Position numbers and translations under genes: made by a program
From: Thalassolituus marinus
GTDB lineage: Bacteria > Pseudomonadota > Gammaproteobacteria > Pseudomonadales > Oceanobacteraceae
Reading direction: 5' to 3'
DNA length: 64,000 nucleotides
Assembly (NCBI RefSeq): GCF_020320395.1
Contig: NZ_JAEDAH010000043.1
Span: forward strand, 46,025 to 110,024
Shown here: positions 42,622 to 50,595 of the stretch, piece by piece
Layout: each line of letters begins with the position of its first letter
How positions within the stretch are numbered: the stretch's first letter is position 1
The notes under the pieces: model-generated
Database searches by the model: none
What the model was told of the DNA's origin: nothing
Seen by the model: the letters and a program-made list of their open reading frames with translations, nothing else

Positions 42622-43211
42622 CAACGGTTAACCTGGACAAGCTGAGTTGTTTAGCTGAAATTTTCACCCGGCTCAGCAAAAATGGTGAGCATATCAACCG
42701 CGCATCCAAGCCCTTGTTGTGGGCCAACCTGGAGCAGGAGCGCGACGCCTACGAGACACTATTCTCGTCGCTGGGGTATGACTTGAGGGTCGATAGTCGT
42801 GGTTTTGCCTGGTTTCATAATACCGAGAGCAGTACATCGTCTAATCAGAATACGCGGCGATTAGCACTTTTTTTCATGGTGATATTTGAGTTTCAAGGTG
42901 ATGCAGGAAAGCCGCTGCGTCGCTTCACGGATTGGCGTATTGATCGAGAACTATTGGATGAAGCCTACAGTCAGCATAAGGAGGTCTTAGCGGCGGAAGG
43001 GATTTCATTGGATGACTTTGCGGATATAGCGAAAACCGCAGAGCGATTTGGCTTCATGGCTAAAGACGCTGGTGCTTATTATTTGCTGCCAGCCGTTTAC
43101 AGATACCTTGATCACTTCGAAGCTCTGGCAGCTGGCATTGATGATGATTTTGGGCTGGGCGATGAAGGCTCCGCGCTGGATAACGATAAGGAAGAAGTTC
43201 ATGAGTCGTGA
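42618..43211 (+). CDS. jetB: Wadjet/Mks-type subunit JetB (MksE-like)
   Basis: 197 residues with MksE-like winged-helix segments: LDKLSCLAEIFTRLSKNGEH, an AYETLFSSLGYDL block and RLALFFMVIFEFQGD. An acidic tail (DDDFGLGDEGSALDNDKEE) follows. JetB pairs with JetA in the plasmid-sensing condensin complex. Its end overlaps the JetC start by 11 bases. Confidence 0.72.
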   Translation: MTTVNLDKLSCLAEIFTRLSKNGEHINRASKPLLWANLEQERDAYETLFSSLGYDLRVDSRGFAWFHNTESSTSSNQNTRRLALFFMVIFEFQGDAGKPLRRFTDWRIDRELLDEAYSQHKEVLAAEGISLDDFADIAKTAERFGFMAKDAGAYYLLPAVYRYLDHFEALAAGIDDDFGLGDEGSALDNDKEEVHES

Positions 43212-46077
43212 TACAGCCTTGAGCGATAAAAAAGAAGCCGTGAGCGATAAAGCAAAGACCATGCGCGTAGACACAGCCATGCAGCGATTCGACTTTTCCG
43301 GTTTTCAGCGATTGGTGTTGTTGGGCAGTGCCGGGTATTCTCGAGCTGAATTGCCGCTGGATGAATCTGTCTCCCTCATCGCCCCCAATAATACCGGCAA
43401 AACCAGTCTGATTAATGCGCTGCAATTTCTCCTGATTATTAATAAGCGGCGCATGGACTTTGGTGCTCACGATGTGGATAAAAGTCGCCAGTTCTATTTT
43501 CCCAATAACAGTGCTTATATTTTGCTGGAGGCGACTCTGCCTAATATCGGCACGGTCGTTCTTGGGTGTGTCGGCAAAGGCGTCAGCCACGACTTTCAAT
43601 ATTTTGCCTACAAAGGGCAGCTCAACGTCGATGAGTTTCGGACCGATGACGGAAAATTGGTCGCTCAGCCGGAGCTAATCGCACATCTCGCTCAATACGG
43701 TAAATCTGTTTTTACCTATAATCCGAGTGATTTCGCCAATATTCTTTACGGTGGGCGAGTTAAACGCGCTGCTAATGAGCCGGATTTTACCGTGTTTCGT
43801 CTGGAAAATAGCAGAGACTCCGATGCTTATCAGCGGGTTCTGACCCGTACTCTACGGCTGGATAAACTAAAATCACAGGATGTGAAAGAGCACCTCCTGC
43901 AAATTTTCAAGCATGATGTCACTGATTCCGCTATCGACTTTAAGCAAGCTTGGGATAAGGCATTTGCCGAGATCAATGTTGAGCGGGAGCAGTATCAAAT
44001 TGCTGTCAGTCAGCAAGCTCGTATTGATACATTGGAATCAAACCGTGATCAGCGACTTGTAGTGCGGGGCCAAATTCTGGCTGTGCGCCCCCACATAGAG
44101 GCAGCTCTGGAGGGGTGGGAGCAATTCTATACAGATAAATGCAGTGAGATAGCGCAAGCCCAAAAGTTCTTGGAAGATGAACGGCGAGACAGGCTGGGTA
44201 ATGATCGAAAACTGATTGCGGAACAAACTCAGTTGGCTACAAAGCTAAAGTCTCTGGTAAGTCAGCAGGAGAGCCAAAACGAGCTGGAACGACAGTTTGC
44301 GTTGATCTCGGGCCGGGGGGAGCTGGAACAGCAGCAAGCGGAAATCAAAAAACAATATGATGCCATCACTACGCAAATTGGTCTGGTGAGCAGCCGTACA
44401 CCCAGCCAAATTGAGCGAGATATTAAGCGTAACCTGTCAGAGCAAGAGGCATTAACCCGAGAGTTGGATACTTTGTCAGATAATCTCTGGCAACGTCTGA
44501 GTGTGGATCTGCCTGAAGATCAATTAGGAGTATTAAACCGCCTGTTTAACCGGGAAGTGATGACGCTGGGTGCTAACCAATTTTATCTTGATACGAAAGA
44601 GCTAAGTCGTGCGTTGTCACAAATGGATGCCAACCACTGGAAAATGGAGGGGCTGTCTTTCAGTCTTAAATCTCTCACGCCCCAGTATGTTGTCAAAAGT
44701 GCTGCGGAAATTCAGCAGCGTCAGAGTGAATTGACAGAGCAACATAGCGATCTCCTTAAGCAGTTGGATACCGCCAAATCTTTGGATAAGGCCAAAGAAA
44801 AGAAGGATCAGCTGTATGGCCAGCTCACTTCTGTAGAACAAGCCGTTAAAGCGTTTGATCAGTTACTTCTCTTGCGTCAGCAGCAGCCAGAACGTGAGAT
44901 TCATTTAGCTGTTGGTGAAGCACGGCAGCATGAGATTCAAAACTTGCTGGTTCAGTCGGAGCAGGCCAGTAAAACACTGGATGAAAAGGCGAATAAGCTA
45001 AACCAGGACGAGTCATCGCTGAATGGTAAACATCAGCGAATCAGTGAACTCCGCAATCGTCGTGTGGATACCGATCAACGCTTTAGTTATTTGGCTGATC
45101 AACCCCACAGGCCGTGGTTGGGTGACGCACAGGTACAACTTGAAAATCTAGCTGAGGCTCTGACCGATTACCAGCGCTTATGCCAACAGTTACTACGGTT
45201 GGATGGCGATATCACCGGTCTGCTAAGCGAGCTGCATCACAAAGGCCTGACCAAATTTCAGTATGCCGAGAACGACGAAATTGAGATAGATACCTTGATC
45301 AACTTCCGTCATCAGCTTTCGCGTGAAGCCGAAGCGTTGGAGCGCCGTGCTCGCAGTGCAGTGGTGAATGTAACTGCCAGTCTGCGCGACTTGCGTAGCG
45401 GACTTTATAGCTTAAAGCGGAGAATGCGCGAATTTAACTCGCTCATCGGCGCTCGGCAGTTATCGGATCTCACCGTCTTTAAGATTGAAGCCCAAGATGA
45501 CGAAAGCCTGGTTTCTGCCATTGATACCTTGATTGATACCGCTGAAAAAGTGGAGTCAGGTGAAACCTTTGCCCTATTCAATCAGGCCAGTGTGCTGGAT
45601 GACGTACAGTTGGACAGAGCGCGGCAGCGTCTGATCGATGAGTGCAACGCACGGCAGGGATTGAGAGTGGCGGACCTTTTCCGGCTCAGCTTCGTAGTTG
45701 GTAAGAAAGATCAGGCCCCCGAATCCTTTGACGATCTTGATAGCGCTGCATCCAACGGCACGGTGTTAATGGCCAAGCTCATAACGGGACTGGCCATGTT
45801 GCACCTTATGCAGGACAAACGCCACCGGGTGAAAGCCATCTGTTACCTGGACGAGGCGCTGGCTCTCGACACCCGTAACCAGGCCAGTCTCATTGAAACG
45901 GCAGCAGAGTTTGGCTTCTCGCTTATTTTTGCTTCTCCTTCTCCGCTGACCACGGCGCGTTATTGCGTGCCTATCAGCCAGCATCAAGGCCGAAACCATA
46001 TCAGTCGTGAAAGCTGGCACATTCTGGAGCCTCTAGCAACGGATAGCGGTGAAGCTCTGTCTGGAGTGACCTCATGA
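43201..46077 (+). CDS. jetC: Wadjet/Mks-type SMC-like ATPase JetC (MksB-like)
   Basis: 958 residues from the ATG at 43201, which overlaps the jetB stop; the open frame runs further 5' but only as a shadow of jetB. Walker A is APNNTGKTSL (residues 61-70). Long coiled coils fill residues 230-760, rich in Glu, Gln, Lys and Leu. The C-terminal head has an SNGTVLMAKLITGLAML signature and Walker B ICYLDEALALD. The protein is expected to extrude DNA loops to measure closed circles. jetD overlaps by 4 bases. Confidence 0.85.
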   Translation: MSRDTALSDKKEAVSDKAKTMRVDTAMQRFDFSGFQRLVLLGSAGYSRAELPLDESVSLIAPNNTGKTSLINALQFLLIINKRRMDFGAHDVDKSRQFYFPNNSAYILLEATLPNIGTVVLGCVGKGVSHDFQYFAYKGQLNVDEFRTDDGKLVAQPELIAHLAQYGKSVFTYNPSDFANILYGGRVKRAANEPDFTVFRLENSRDSDAYQRVLTRTLRLDKLKSQDVKEHLLQIFKHDVTDSAIDFKQAWDKAFAEINVEREQYQIAVSQQARIDTLESNRDQRLVVRGQILAVRPHIEAALEGWEQFYTDKCSEIAQAQKFLEDERRDRLGNDRKLIAEQTQLATKLKSLVSQQESQNELERQFALISGRGELEQQQAEIKKQYDAITTQIGLVSSRTPSQIERDIKRNLSEQEALTRELDTLSDNLWQRLSVDLPEDQLGVLNRLFNREVMTLGANQFYLDTKELSRALSQMDANHWKMEGLSFSLKSLTPQYVVKSAAEIQQRQSELTEQHSDLLKQLDTAKSLDKAKEKKDQLYGQLTSVEQAVKAFDQLLLLRQQQPEREIHLAVGEARQHEIQNLLVQSEQASKTLDEKANKLNQDESSLNGKHQRISELRNRRVDTDQRFSYLADQPHRPWLGDAQVQLENLAEALTDYQRLCQQLLRLDGDITGLLSELHHKGLTKFQYAENDEIEIDTLINFRHQLSREAEALERRARSAVVNVTASLRDLRSGLYSLKRRMREFNSLIGARQLSDLTVFKIEAQDDESLVSAIDTLIDTAEKVESGETFALFNQASVLDDVQLDRARQRLIDECNARQGLRVADLFRLSFVVGKKDQAPESFDDLDSAASNGTVLMAKLITGLAMLHLMQDKRHRVKAICYLDEALALDTRNQASLIETAAEFGFSLIFASPSPLTTARYCVPISQHQGRNHISRESWHILEPLATDSGEALSGVTS

Positions 46078-46985
46078 AGGCGCTGTTGGCAGCATTACAG
46101 CGTATGGCAAAAGCCGCCGATGGACCGGTCGCTGCGTCGCAGTTCACTGCGGCGCAAAGAAAGGCTTTGGATCAATTTATCCAGCAGACACACGCCATTG
46201 CCTGCCGGACATCTGGCCGAGGCATAACCTATCAGGTCGTCCAGCCTCAGGTGATTGAACAGCATCTGCGCTCCCTCAGTCCTGGCTGGCTGGAGGAGCT
46301 TTCCGATTCCGTGCCCAATCGGGCGGCCAATATTGCTGCCTACCGCCATAGTAAGGGCGGGGGGCACCGGCATGCAGCCTACTATCTGCTAATGCGTGCC
46401 TGTGGTGGGCGAGTGCAGTGGTGTGATGCCGAAAACCAACTGGACCTCAGCGAGGCTACGGCACGTTATGGTGTGGCGGCGCTGGCAGTTGAGCCAAGTG
46501 ACGCCTGGTGTAGCGCTCAACCCCTGTGGTTGGTGGAAAACCAGGCGCTATTTGACCGCCTCGACTGGTTACCAAACTCAGATCGGCAAAAAATCGGCCT
46601 GCCACATAACGGCCAAGCCTCAGTTCACTGGTATCGCGGGCAGATTAATAACAACCTGCTGGACTGGCTTGGTGCATCCGAGCGGGTGCCAGAGGTCATT
46701 CTCTTTCCAGATTACGATGGCGTGGGGTTGCGGAATTATGCCCGCTTACATCAGCGACTGGGGGATCGCTGTAGCTTGTGGCTCATGCCCGATTGGCAAC
46801 CCAAGCTCAAAACCTTTGGCAGCGATACCATATGGCGTGATACCAAAAGCGACTTTGATACCGCAGTGAGCTATCTAAGCCAAGCCATTCCCTCCCATAC
46901 TGCACAGGGGGCCGAACTTCACTGCCTGATTACAGCCTTGAGGACAGAAGGTGCGGCCTTGGAGCAGGAGGCGATATGGTTGTGA
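46074..46985 (+). CDS. jetD: Wadjet/Mks-type nuclease JetD (MksG-like, Toprim)
   Basis: 303 residues from an ATG that overlaps the jetC stop. The Toprim fold of topoisomerase-VI type is marked by the Glu in LWLVENQALFDRL and the DxD pair in VILFPDYDGVGLRNYARL. JetD nicks or cuts plasmid DNA caught by the JetABC complex. It is shorter than the roughly 380-residue JetD of type I systems, and I see only one N-terminal helical block before the Toprim domain. It closes the coupled four-gene operon. Confidence 0.75.
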   Translation: MKALLAALQRMAKAADGPVAASQFTAAQRKALDQFIQQTHAIACRTSGRGITYQVVQPQVIEQHLRSLSPGWLEELSDSVPNRAANIAAYRHSKGGGHRHAAYYLLMRACGGRVQWCDAENQLDLSEATARYGVAALAVEPSDAWCSAQPLWLVENQALFDRLDWLPNSDRQKIGLPHNGQASVHWYRGQINNNLLDWLGASERVPEVILFPDYDGVGLRNYARLHQRLGDRCSLWLMPDWQPKLKTFGSDTIWRDTKSDFDTAVSYLSQAIPSHTAQGAELHCLITALRTEGAALEQEAIWL

Positions 46986-47022
46986 CCTGCTTGTTATCGG
47001 GCATCTCAGGTGTGCTCTCAAA

Positions 47023-47056
47023 GCATTGTCCCGCGTCCTAGGACGTGGGACAATGC
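47023..47056. repeat. 34-bp near-perfect palindrome between jetD and a wHTH gene
   Basis: The arms are 17 bases with no loop (left begins GCATTGTCCCGCGTCC, right ends GGGACAATGC) and a single mismatch near the middle. No T run follows, so an operator is more likely than a terminator. It sits 38 bases after jetD and 45 bases before the wHTH gene at 47101. Confidence 0.55.
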
Positions 47057-47100
47057 TAGCCAGGATGGAATTGGGTTAGCGATAGAGAGGATAAGCCCCA

Positions 47101-47772
47101 GTGAAAGGTCAAGACATCGTACTGCTGCTAAAGCTGATTTCTCTGCACCGGAAAGAGCTTCCTTCGGGGGCGTCCGAGCAAGCACCTGTTGAGCCTGTTG
47201 AGCCTGTTGACTGGGAAGACTGGCAGGATTGGGAGGGTTGGGATGCAGATGGCAGCCGCTTGATCTTGCCTGAACATCGGTCCCATGAGCAAAAGGACAT
47301 CGCTTCCCGCTATACCGCACGGAGCCTGGAAGAAGAGACTGGCATCAGCAAATCCCAGATCAACCTGGCTCTTAACCGCTGTATAGATGTGGGCCTGGCC
47401 AAGAAGGACCGTAAATCTGGTGTACCACGGGCGAATGTGCAGGCGCTGTATGGCTTTATTCTGCACGGCCTTAAATACGTCTTTCCTGCCAAGCCGGGTG
47501 AAATCACCAGGGGAATTGCCACGGCTTTTGCTGCTCCGGTAATGAACAAGCAGCTTATGAGTGCCGGGGAATTTGTCCCCGTATGGCCCGATGCCAAGGG
47601 CAACACCAAAGGGCAGGCCATAGAGCCACTGTGTAAATCGGTTGCTTATGCGGTTAGAAGGGACCCGGAAATGTATGCGCTTCTGGCTCTGGTGGATGCC
47701 ATACGCATAGGGCAGCCTCGCGAGGCGAACCTGGCGGCCAATCAGTTAAAGCAGCGTTTGGGGGCTAAATAA
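47101..47772 (+). CDS. Winged-HTH protein of a toxin-antitoxin-like pair
   Basis: 223 residues from a GTG with GAGAGG upstream. It opens MKGQDIVLLLKLISLHRKEL. A Pro/Glu/Trp-rich insert (about 30 residues) is followed by a helix-turn-helix (TARSLEEETGISKSQINLALNRC) and then ALYGFILHGLKYVFPAKPGEITRGI. In related loci that I recall, such a protein precedes an AbiEii-like nucleotidyltransferase gene. Here the partner is reduced to a fragment. The large palindrome upstream may be its operator. Codon style does not stand out. Confidence 0.65.
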   Translation: MKGQDIVLLLKLISLHRKELPSGASEQAPVEPVEPVDWEDWQDWEGWDADGSRLILPEHRSHEQKDIASRYTARSLEEETGISKSQINLALNRCIDVGLAKKDRKSGVPRANVQALYGFILHGLKYVFPAKPGEITRGIATAFAAPVMNKQLMSAGEFVPVWPDAKGNTKGQAIEPLCKSVAYAVRRDPEMYALLALVDAIRIGQPREANLAANQLKQRLGAK

Positions 47773-47822
47773 TGGCGGTCTTACCGGTGCTTCAAAAAAT
47801 GCTTGAGCAGGTGGTGTTGTAG
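47772..47822 (+). pseudogene. Truncated partner gene of the wHTH protein
   Basis: An ATG that overlaps the wHTH stop (TAATG) opens a 16-codon frame, MAVLPVLQKMLEQVVL, ended by a TAG. The ATG overlap is typical of a co-translated second gene. Sequence from about 47820 on no longer codes for a matching protein, so the partner was cut off by a rearrangement. The 168 bases that follow (47823-47990) hold only a weak hairpin (47960-47979). Confidence 0.55.
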
Positions 47823-47990
47823 TCAACTAATACTGGACACAGTATTCAGTTTTTCTATCGGAAGGTCGTTAATTTTTTCATTCTCAGCGATCTTTGAGTT
47901 GGTATCCATCCGGGGTTACCCTCTCTGGAAGCGCTCTGGCAATGAGGGCCACTAATCGGCGCTTATCGAAAAATAAGCGTCAGAACCGTT

Positions 47991-48278
47991 TCACCGAGGC
48001 GGTATCTCTGAATCTTGCAGTTCAGCTATCAGATCGGCTTGGTTGGTATCTGCTAGCTCCTCTATCAACTCTTGTTCAGTATAAGGAAATCGAACAGTAG
48101 CATTCGTCGCAGATACGATAAGGGCTGTTCCTTCGACACGCATGGTCACGGTATCACCAGCCTTCAACCCGAGGCTTTCGCATATTTGAGATGGCAGCCT
48201 CAGCCCACAGTCATCCCCCATATTTTCGATTGTTCCCTGAAATTTCTCAGTCACTTGATGTTGGATCTCCGCCTTCAT
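47991..48278 (-). CDS. AbrB/MazE-type antitoxin without a toxin
   Basis: 95 residues with a swapped-hairpin AbrB fold: FQGTIENMGDDCGLRLPSQI, LGLKAGDTVTMRVEGTALIVS. The C-terminal toxin-binding tail runs PYTEQELIEELADTNQADL. A GAGGTGG ribosome site precedes the ATG at 48278. No MazF-like toxin follows on either side; the downstream bases are rearrangement debris. It may be an orphan antitoxin or a simple regulator. Confidence 0.75.
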   Translation of the reverse strand: MKAEIQHQVTEKFQGTIENMGDDCGLRLPSQICESLGLKAGDTVTMRVEGTALIVSATNATVRFPYTEQELIEELADTNQADLIAELQDSEIPPR

Positions 48279-48420
48279 GCTACCACCTCGTTACCTAATT
48301 CGATGAAATGACCATCTAGATTGGCACATTCTGTCTGAGAGTGATACTGCCCATTTGGCCCCGATTACAGGTCATGTCCACGCCTCGCTATAGAGATTTA
48401 TAGCAACCGGGAGGCACTCT

Positions 48421-50595
48421 ATGGACAGTTCTGTACGACAAATACTCAATCCCCCGCCAGGTGAGACTGGCCTACATCAGATTCGGGAAAACCTACAACG
48501 ATTAATCCACCAGACTGATGCGTTTTCAGTTCTGCATGAGCTACTGGAGGGCCTGGATCGAATGGCCCGCAACGAGCTGCGTGGAGCAGACTGGTCTGTT
48601 CGCCCCGGTGTTTCAGCAGAGAGTCGCCTGCATGGTTCGCTGGTAGAGCACCCCGTGTGGGCGGCCCTGTATGTTGATAACCGTATGCATCCGCTGGTTC
48701 GTCGTCTACAGATATTCCTGCTGGAGGCGGTTGCTCACCATAGCAATGATCTGCGGCCCCACGACATAGCAGCAATGGGGTTGTTGATCAGGGTGATGCC
48801 GGCAAAATCTGCGGGATACACAGACCATCAGGATATTGATATGGCTGTGCGAACCTCTGGAGCAACAGACGGGCAAATCAACAATGCTCTGCGGTTTATA
48901 CATGCTGCTCGTGGGCTGCGAGTGATTAGGCGCAATAAAATCTCGGGCCTGCGTGACGGTGACTATAGCCGAGATGCTCGTACTGGAACGCGCCATGACG
49001 AATTTGGGAGCGTTCATATCCTGGTTCCGGCCGATCCTGATGACCCGGCACAATTGCCAGAGGTTGCAGAGTTTGTTGCCCATAAAAAATCAATGTCCAC
49101 CAGTAGCCGGGATTTGTCAGCAGCGCGCGTTGATCCGGGTGAGGATCATTCTGACGATCAGATGTTGTTGCTGGTTGAGGCGGTTCGTGCCTCATCGGTT
49201 GAGCGAAAATTGGCACGTCGCCAGAGCAGAACCGCACGAGATATCCTCGCCAGAGCGAATGCAGCATTACCGATAACGTACCAACAATTGACCGACACGG
49301 AGCTGCGCACTCTGGCCGGATACATTGCTGACCGAAACTATGGCGGAGGAACGGATAGGCAATGCGCGCAAATGGCTCTCTCACTCATGCTGTATACCAG
49401 TAGTTCACTAGATGACGTATTGAATATGGCACAGGGCGCGGAGGACTCAGGGCTGAAATTCGACGTGGTGAAAAATCAATTTCAAATACCCAGAATAAAA
49501 CCTGGATATACGACTAGAGATACAGGCGTTAAAAACCCGATCACATCGTCTGTTTTATCTGATGATGATTACGTTTCGATTCCGAATTTCTATATAAGGC
49601 CTGGATCTATCGAGGCATTCAAGGCTGCACTAAAAGAAAAGAATAGAAAGGGATTTTCTGAGTATTTTAAACAGGAGCTGAGATCGATGTCTGACCGGAT
49701 AACCGTACACAAAATCCAGCGCTGCGCGTTCGAAATCGCCAGAACCCATTTTGATCCGGTCATTGTTCAGACGGCATTTGGATTGAGGGTTTCATCGGCC
49801 AACGTCCAGCAATATTACTCCGCCGTATCGGATCAGCAGATAATCTACTCCTATGTTGTTGCAACACGCGAGATGCGTCGTCGTATGGGGATAAAAAATC
49901 TGATAGACAGTCCAGTGATGAATGGCTCACCAAATGGTTTCTATTCCGCGCGAAATATGCCAACCGATCGCTGTGTGAAATCTATGTTGAGCAGGCTGTC
50001 GGTGGATGCGCTCACATTCAAGCCTGCTAGCCGAGAATGGCACAATGCCAATACGTTATTGTGCATCATGGTTCAGGCACTATTGACGACAATTCGTGGG
50101 GTTTTTGACCCGTTCGTAGACATTGAGAATGGAGATATGGCCGTGTTTTTTCGTGATAAAGATCGACCTGATTTCTCTCACGCACGATTTCAATTTGTTC
50201 ACCCTCTGGCACAACAGGTTTCTGAGTACTATGGGTTCGTCAGGGAGAAAACCATGGCCGCCCATGACCTCGGAGAGGTTGGAACCCGAATATTTTTTAT
50301 TGATGAGGGGAGGCTGGTAGTCAGCCCAAGGCCGAAACACATCATCAGGTTTATGAGTGACTACTGGCCCTACCCGCTAAACTCCCTGAGAAAATACACT
50401 CGCAGGAAAATGGTAAATTCTCGAATTTCATATGCAACAACCAATATGGTGATGAACCATCATACTGTGGGGGAGTCATCATGGGATGTTTACAGCACGG
50501 ATGATCCGATCGAAATGCGTCAGGAGATCCTGGCATTCTATGATCAAATGATCGCTAGTCTGGGCATTCGTAGGGAGTGGTTTGATGTTGTCTGA
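48421..50595 (+). CDS. Large recombinase-like protein with a degenerate catalytic site
   Basis: 724 residues from an ATG with GGGAGG upstream. Around residues 323-458 the layout is that of a tyrosine recombinase: LMLYTSSSLDDVLNM where an Arg box is expected, HKIQRCAFEIAR where HxxR is expected, and AFGLRVSSANVQQYYSAV near the Tyr. The first Arg is replaced (SSS) and the GH is GL, so it is probably inactive. A late NHHTVGESSWDVYS adds a second GH-like feature. It overlaps the next recombinase gene by 14 bases. I do not recognise a named family; a role as structural or DNA-binding partner is inference. Confidence 0.6.
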   Translation: MDSSVRQILNPPPGETGLHQIRENLQRLIHQTDAFSVLHELLEGLDRMARNELRGADWSVRPGVSAESRLHGSLVEHPVWAALYVDNRMHPLVRRLQIFLLEAVAHHSNDLRPHDIAAMGLLIRVMPAKSAGYTDHQDIDMAVRTSGATDGQINNALRFIHAARGLRVIRRNKISGLRDGDYSRDARTGTRHDEFGSVHILVPADPDDPAQLPEVAEFVAHKKSMSTSSRDLSAARVDPGEDHSDDQMLLLVEAVRASSVERKLARRQSRTARDILARANAALPITYQQLTDTELRTLAGYIADRNYGGGTDRQCAQMALSLMLYTSSSLDDVLNMAQGAEDSGLKFDVVKNQFQIPRIKPGYTTRDTGVKNPITSSVLSDDDYVSIPNFYIRPGSIEAFKAALKEKNRKGFSEYFKQELRSMSDRITVHKIQRCAFEIARTHFDPVIVQTAFGLRVSSANVQQYYSAVSDQQIIYSYVVATREMRRRMGIKNLIDSPVMNGSPNGFYSARNMPTDRCVKSMLSRLSVDALTFKPASREWHNANTLLCIMVQALLTTIRGVFDPFVDIENGDMAVFFRDKDRPDFSHARFQFVHPLAQQVSEYYGFVREKTMAAHDLGEVGTRIFFIDEGRLVVSPRPKHIIRFMSDYWPYPLNSLRKYTRRKMVNSRISYATTNMVMNHHTVGESSWDVYSTDDPIEMRQEILAFYDQMIASLGIRREWFDVV

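Noticed and set aside
46975..47041. 21-codon frame (MVVTCLLSG...) overlapping the jetD stop and ending in the palindrome
   Set aside because: Too short, no conservation visible, and it ends within the palindrome; probably chance.
47894..48100. Plus-strand frame with basic RLSKNKRQNRF segment
   Set aside because: It lies in rearrangement debris and antisense to the AbrB-like gene; no family match and no ribosome site.
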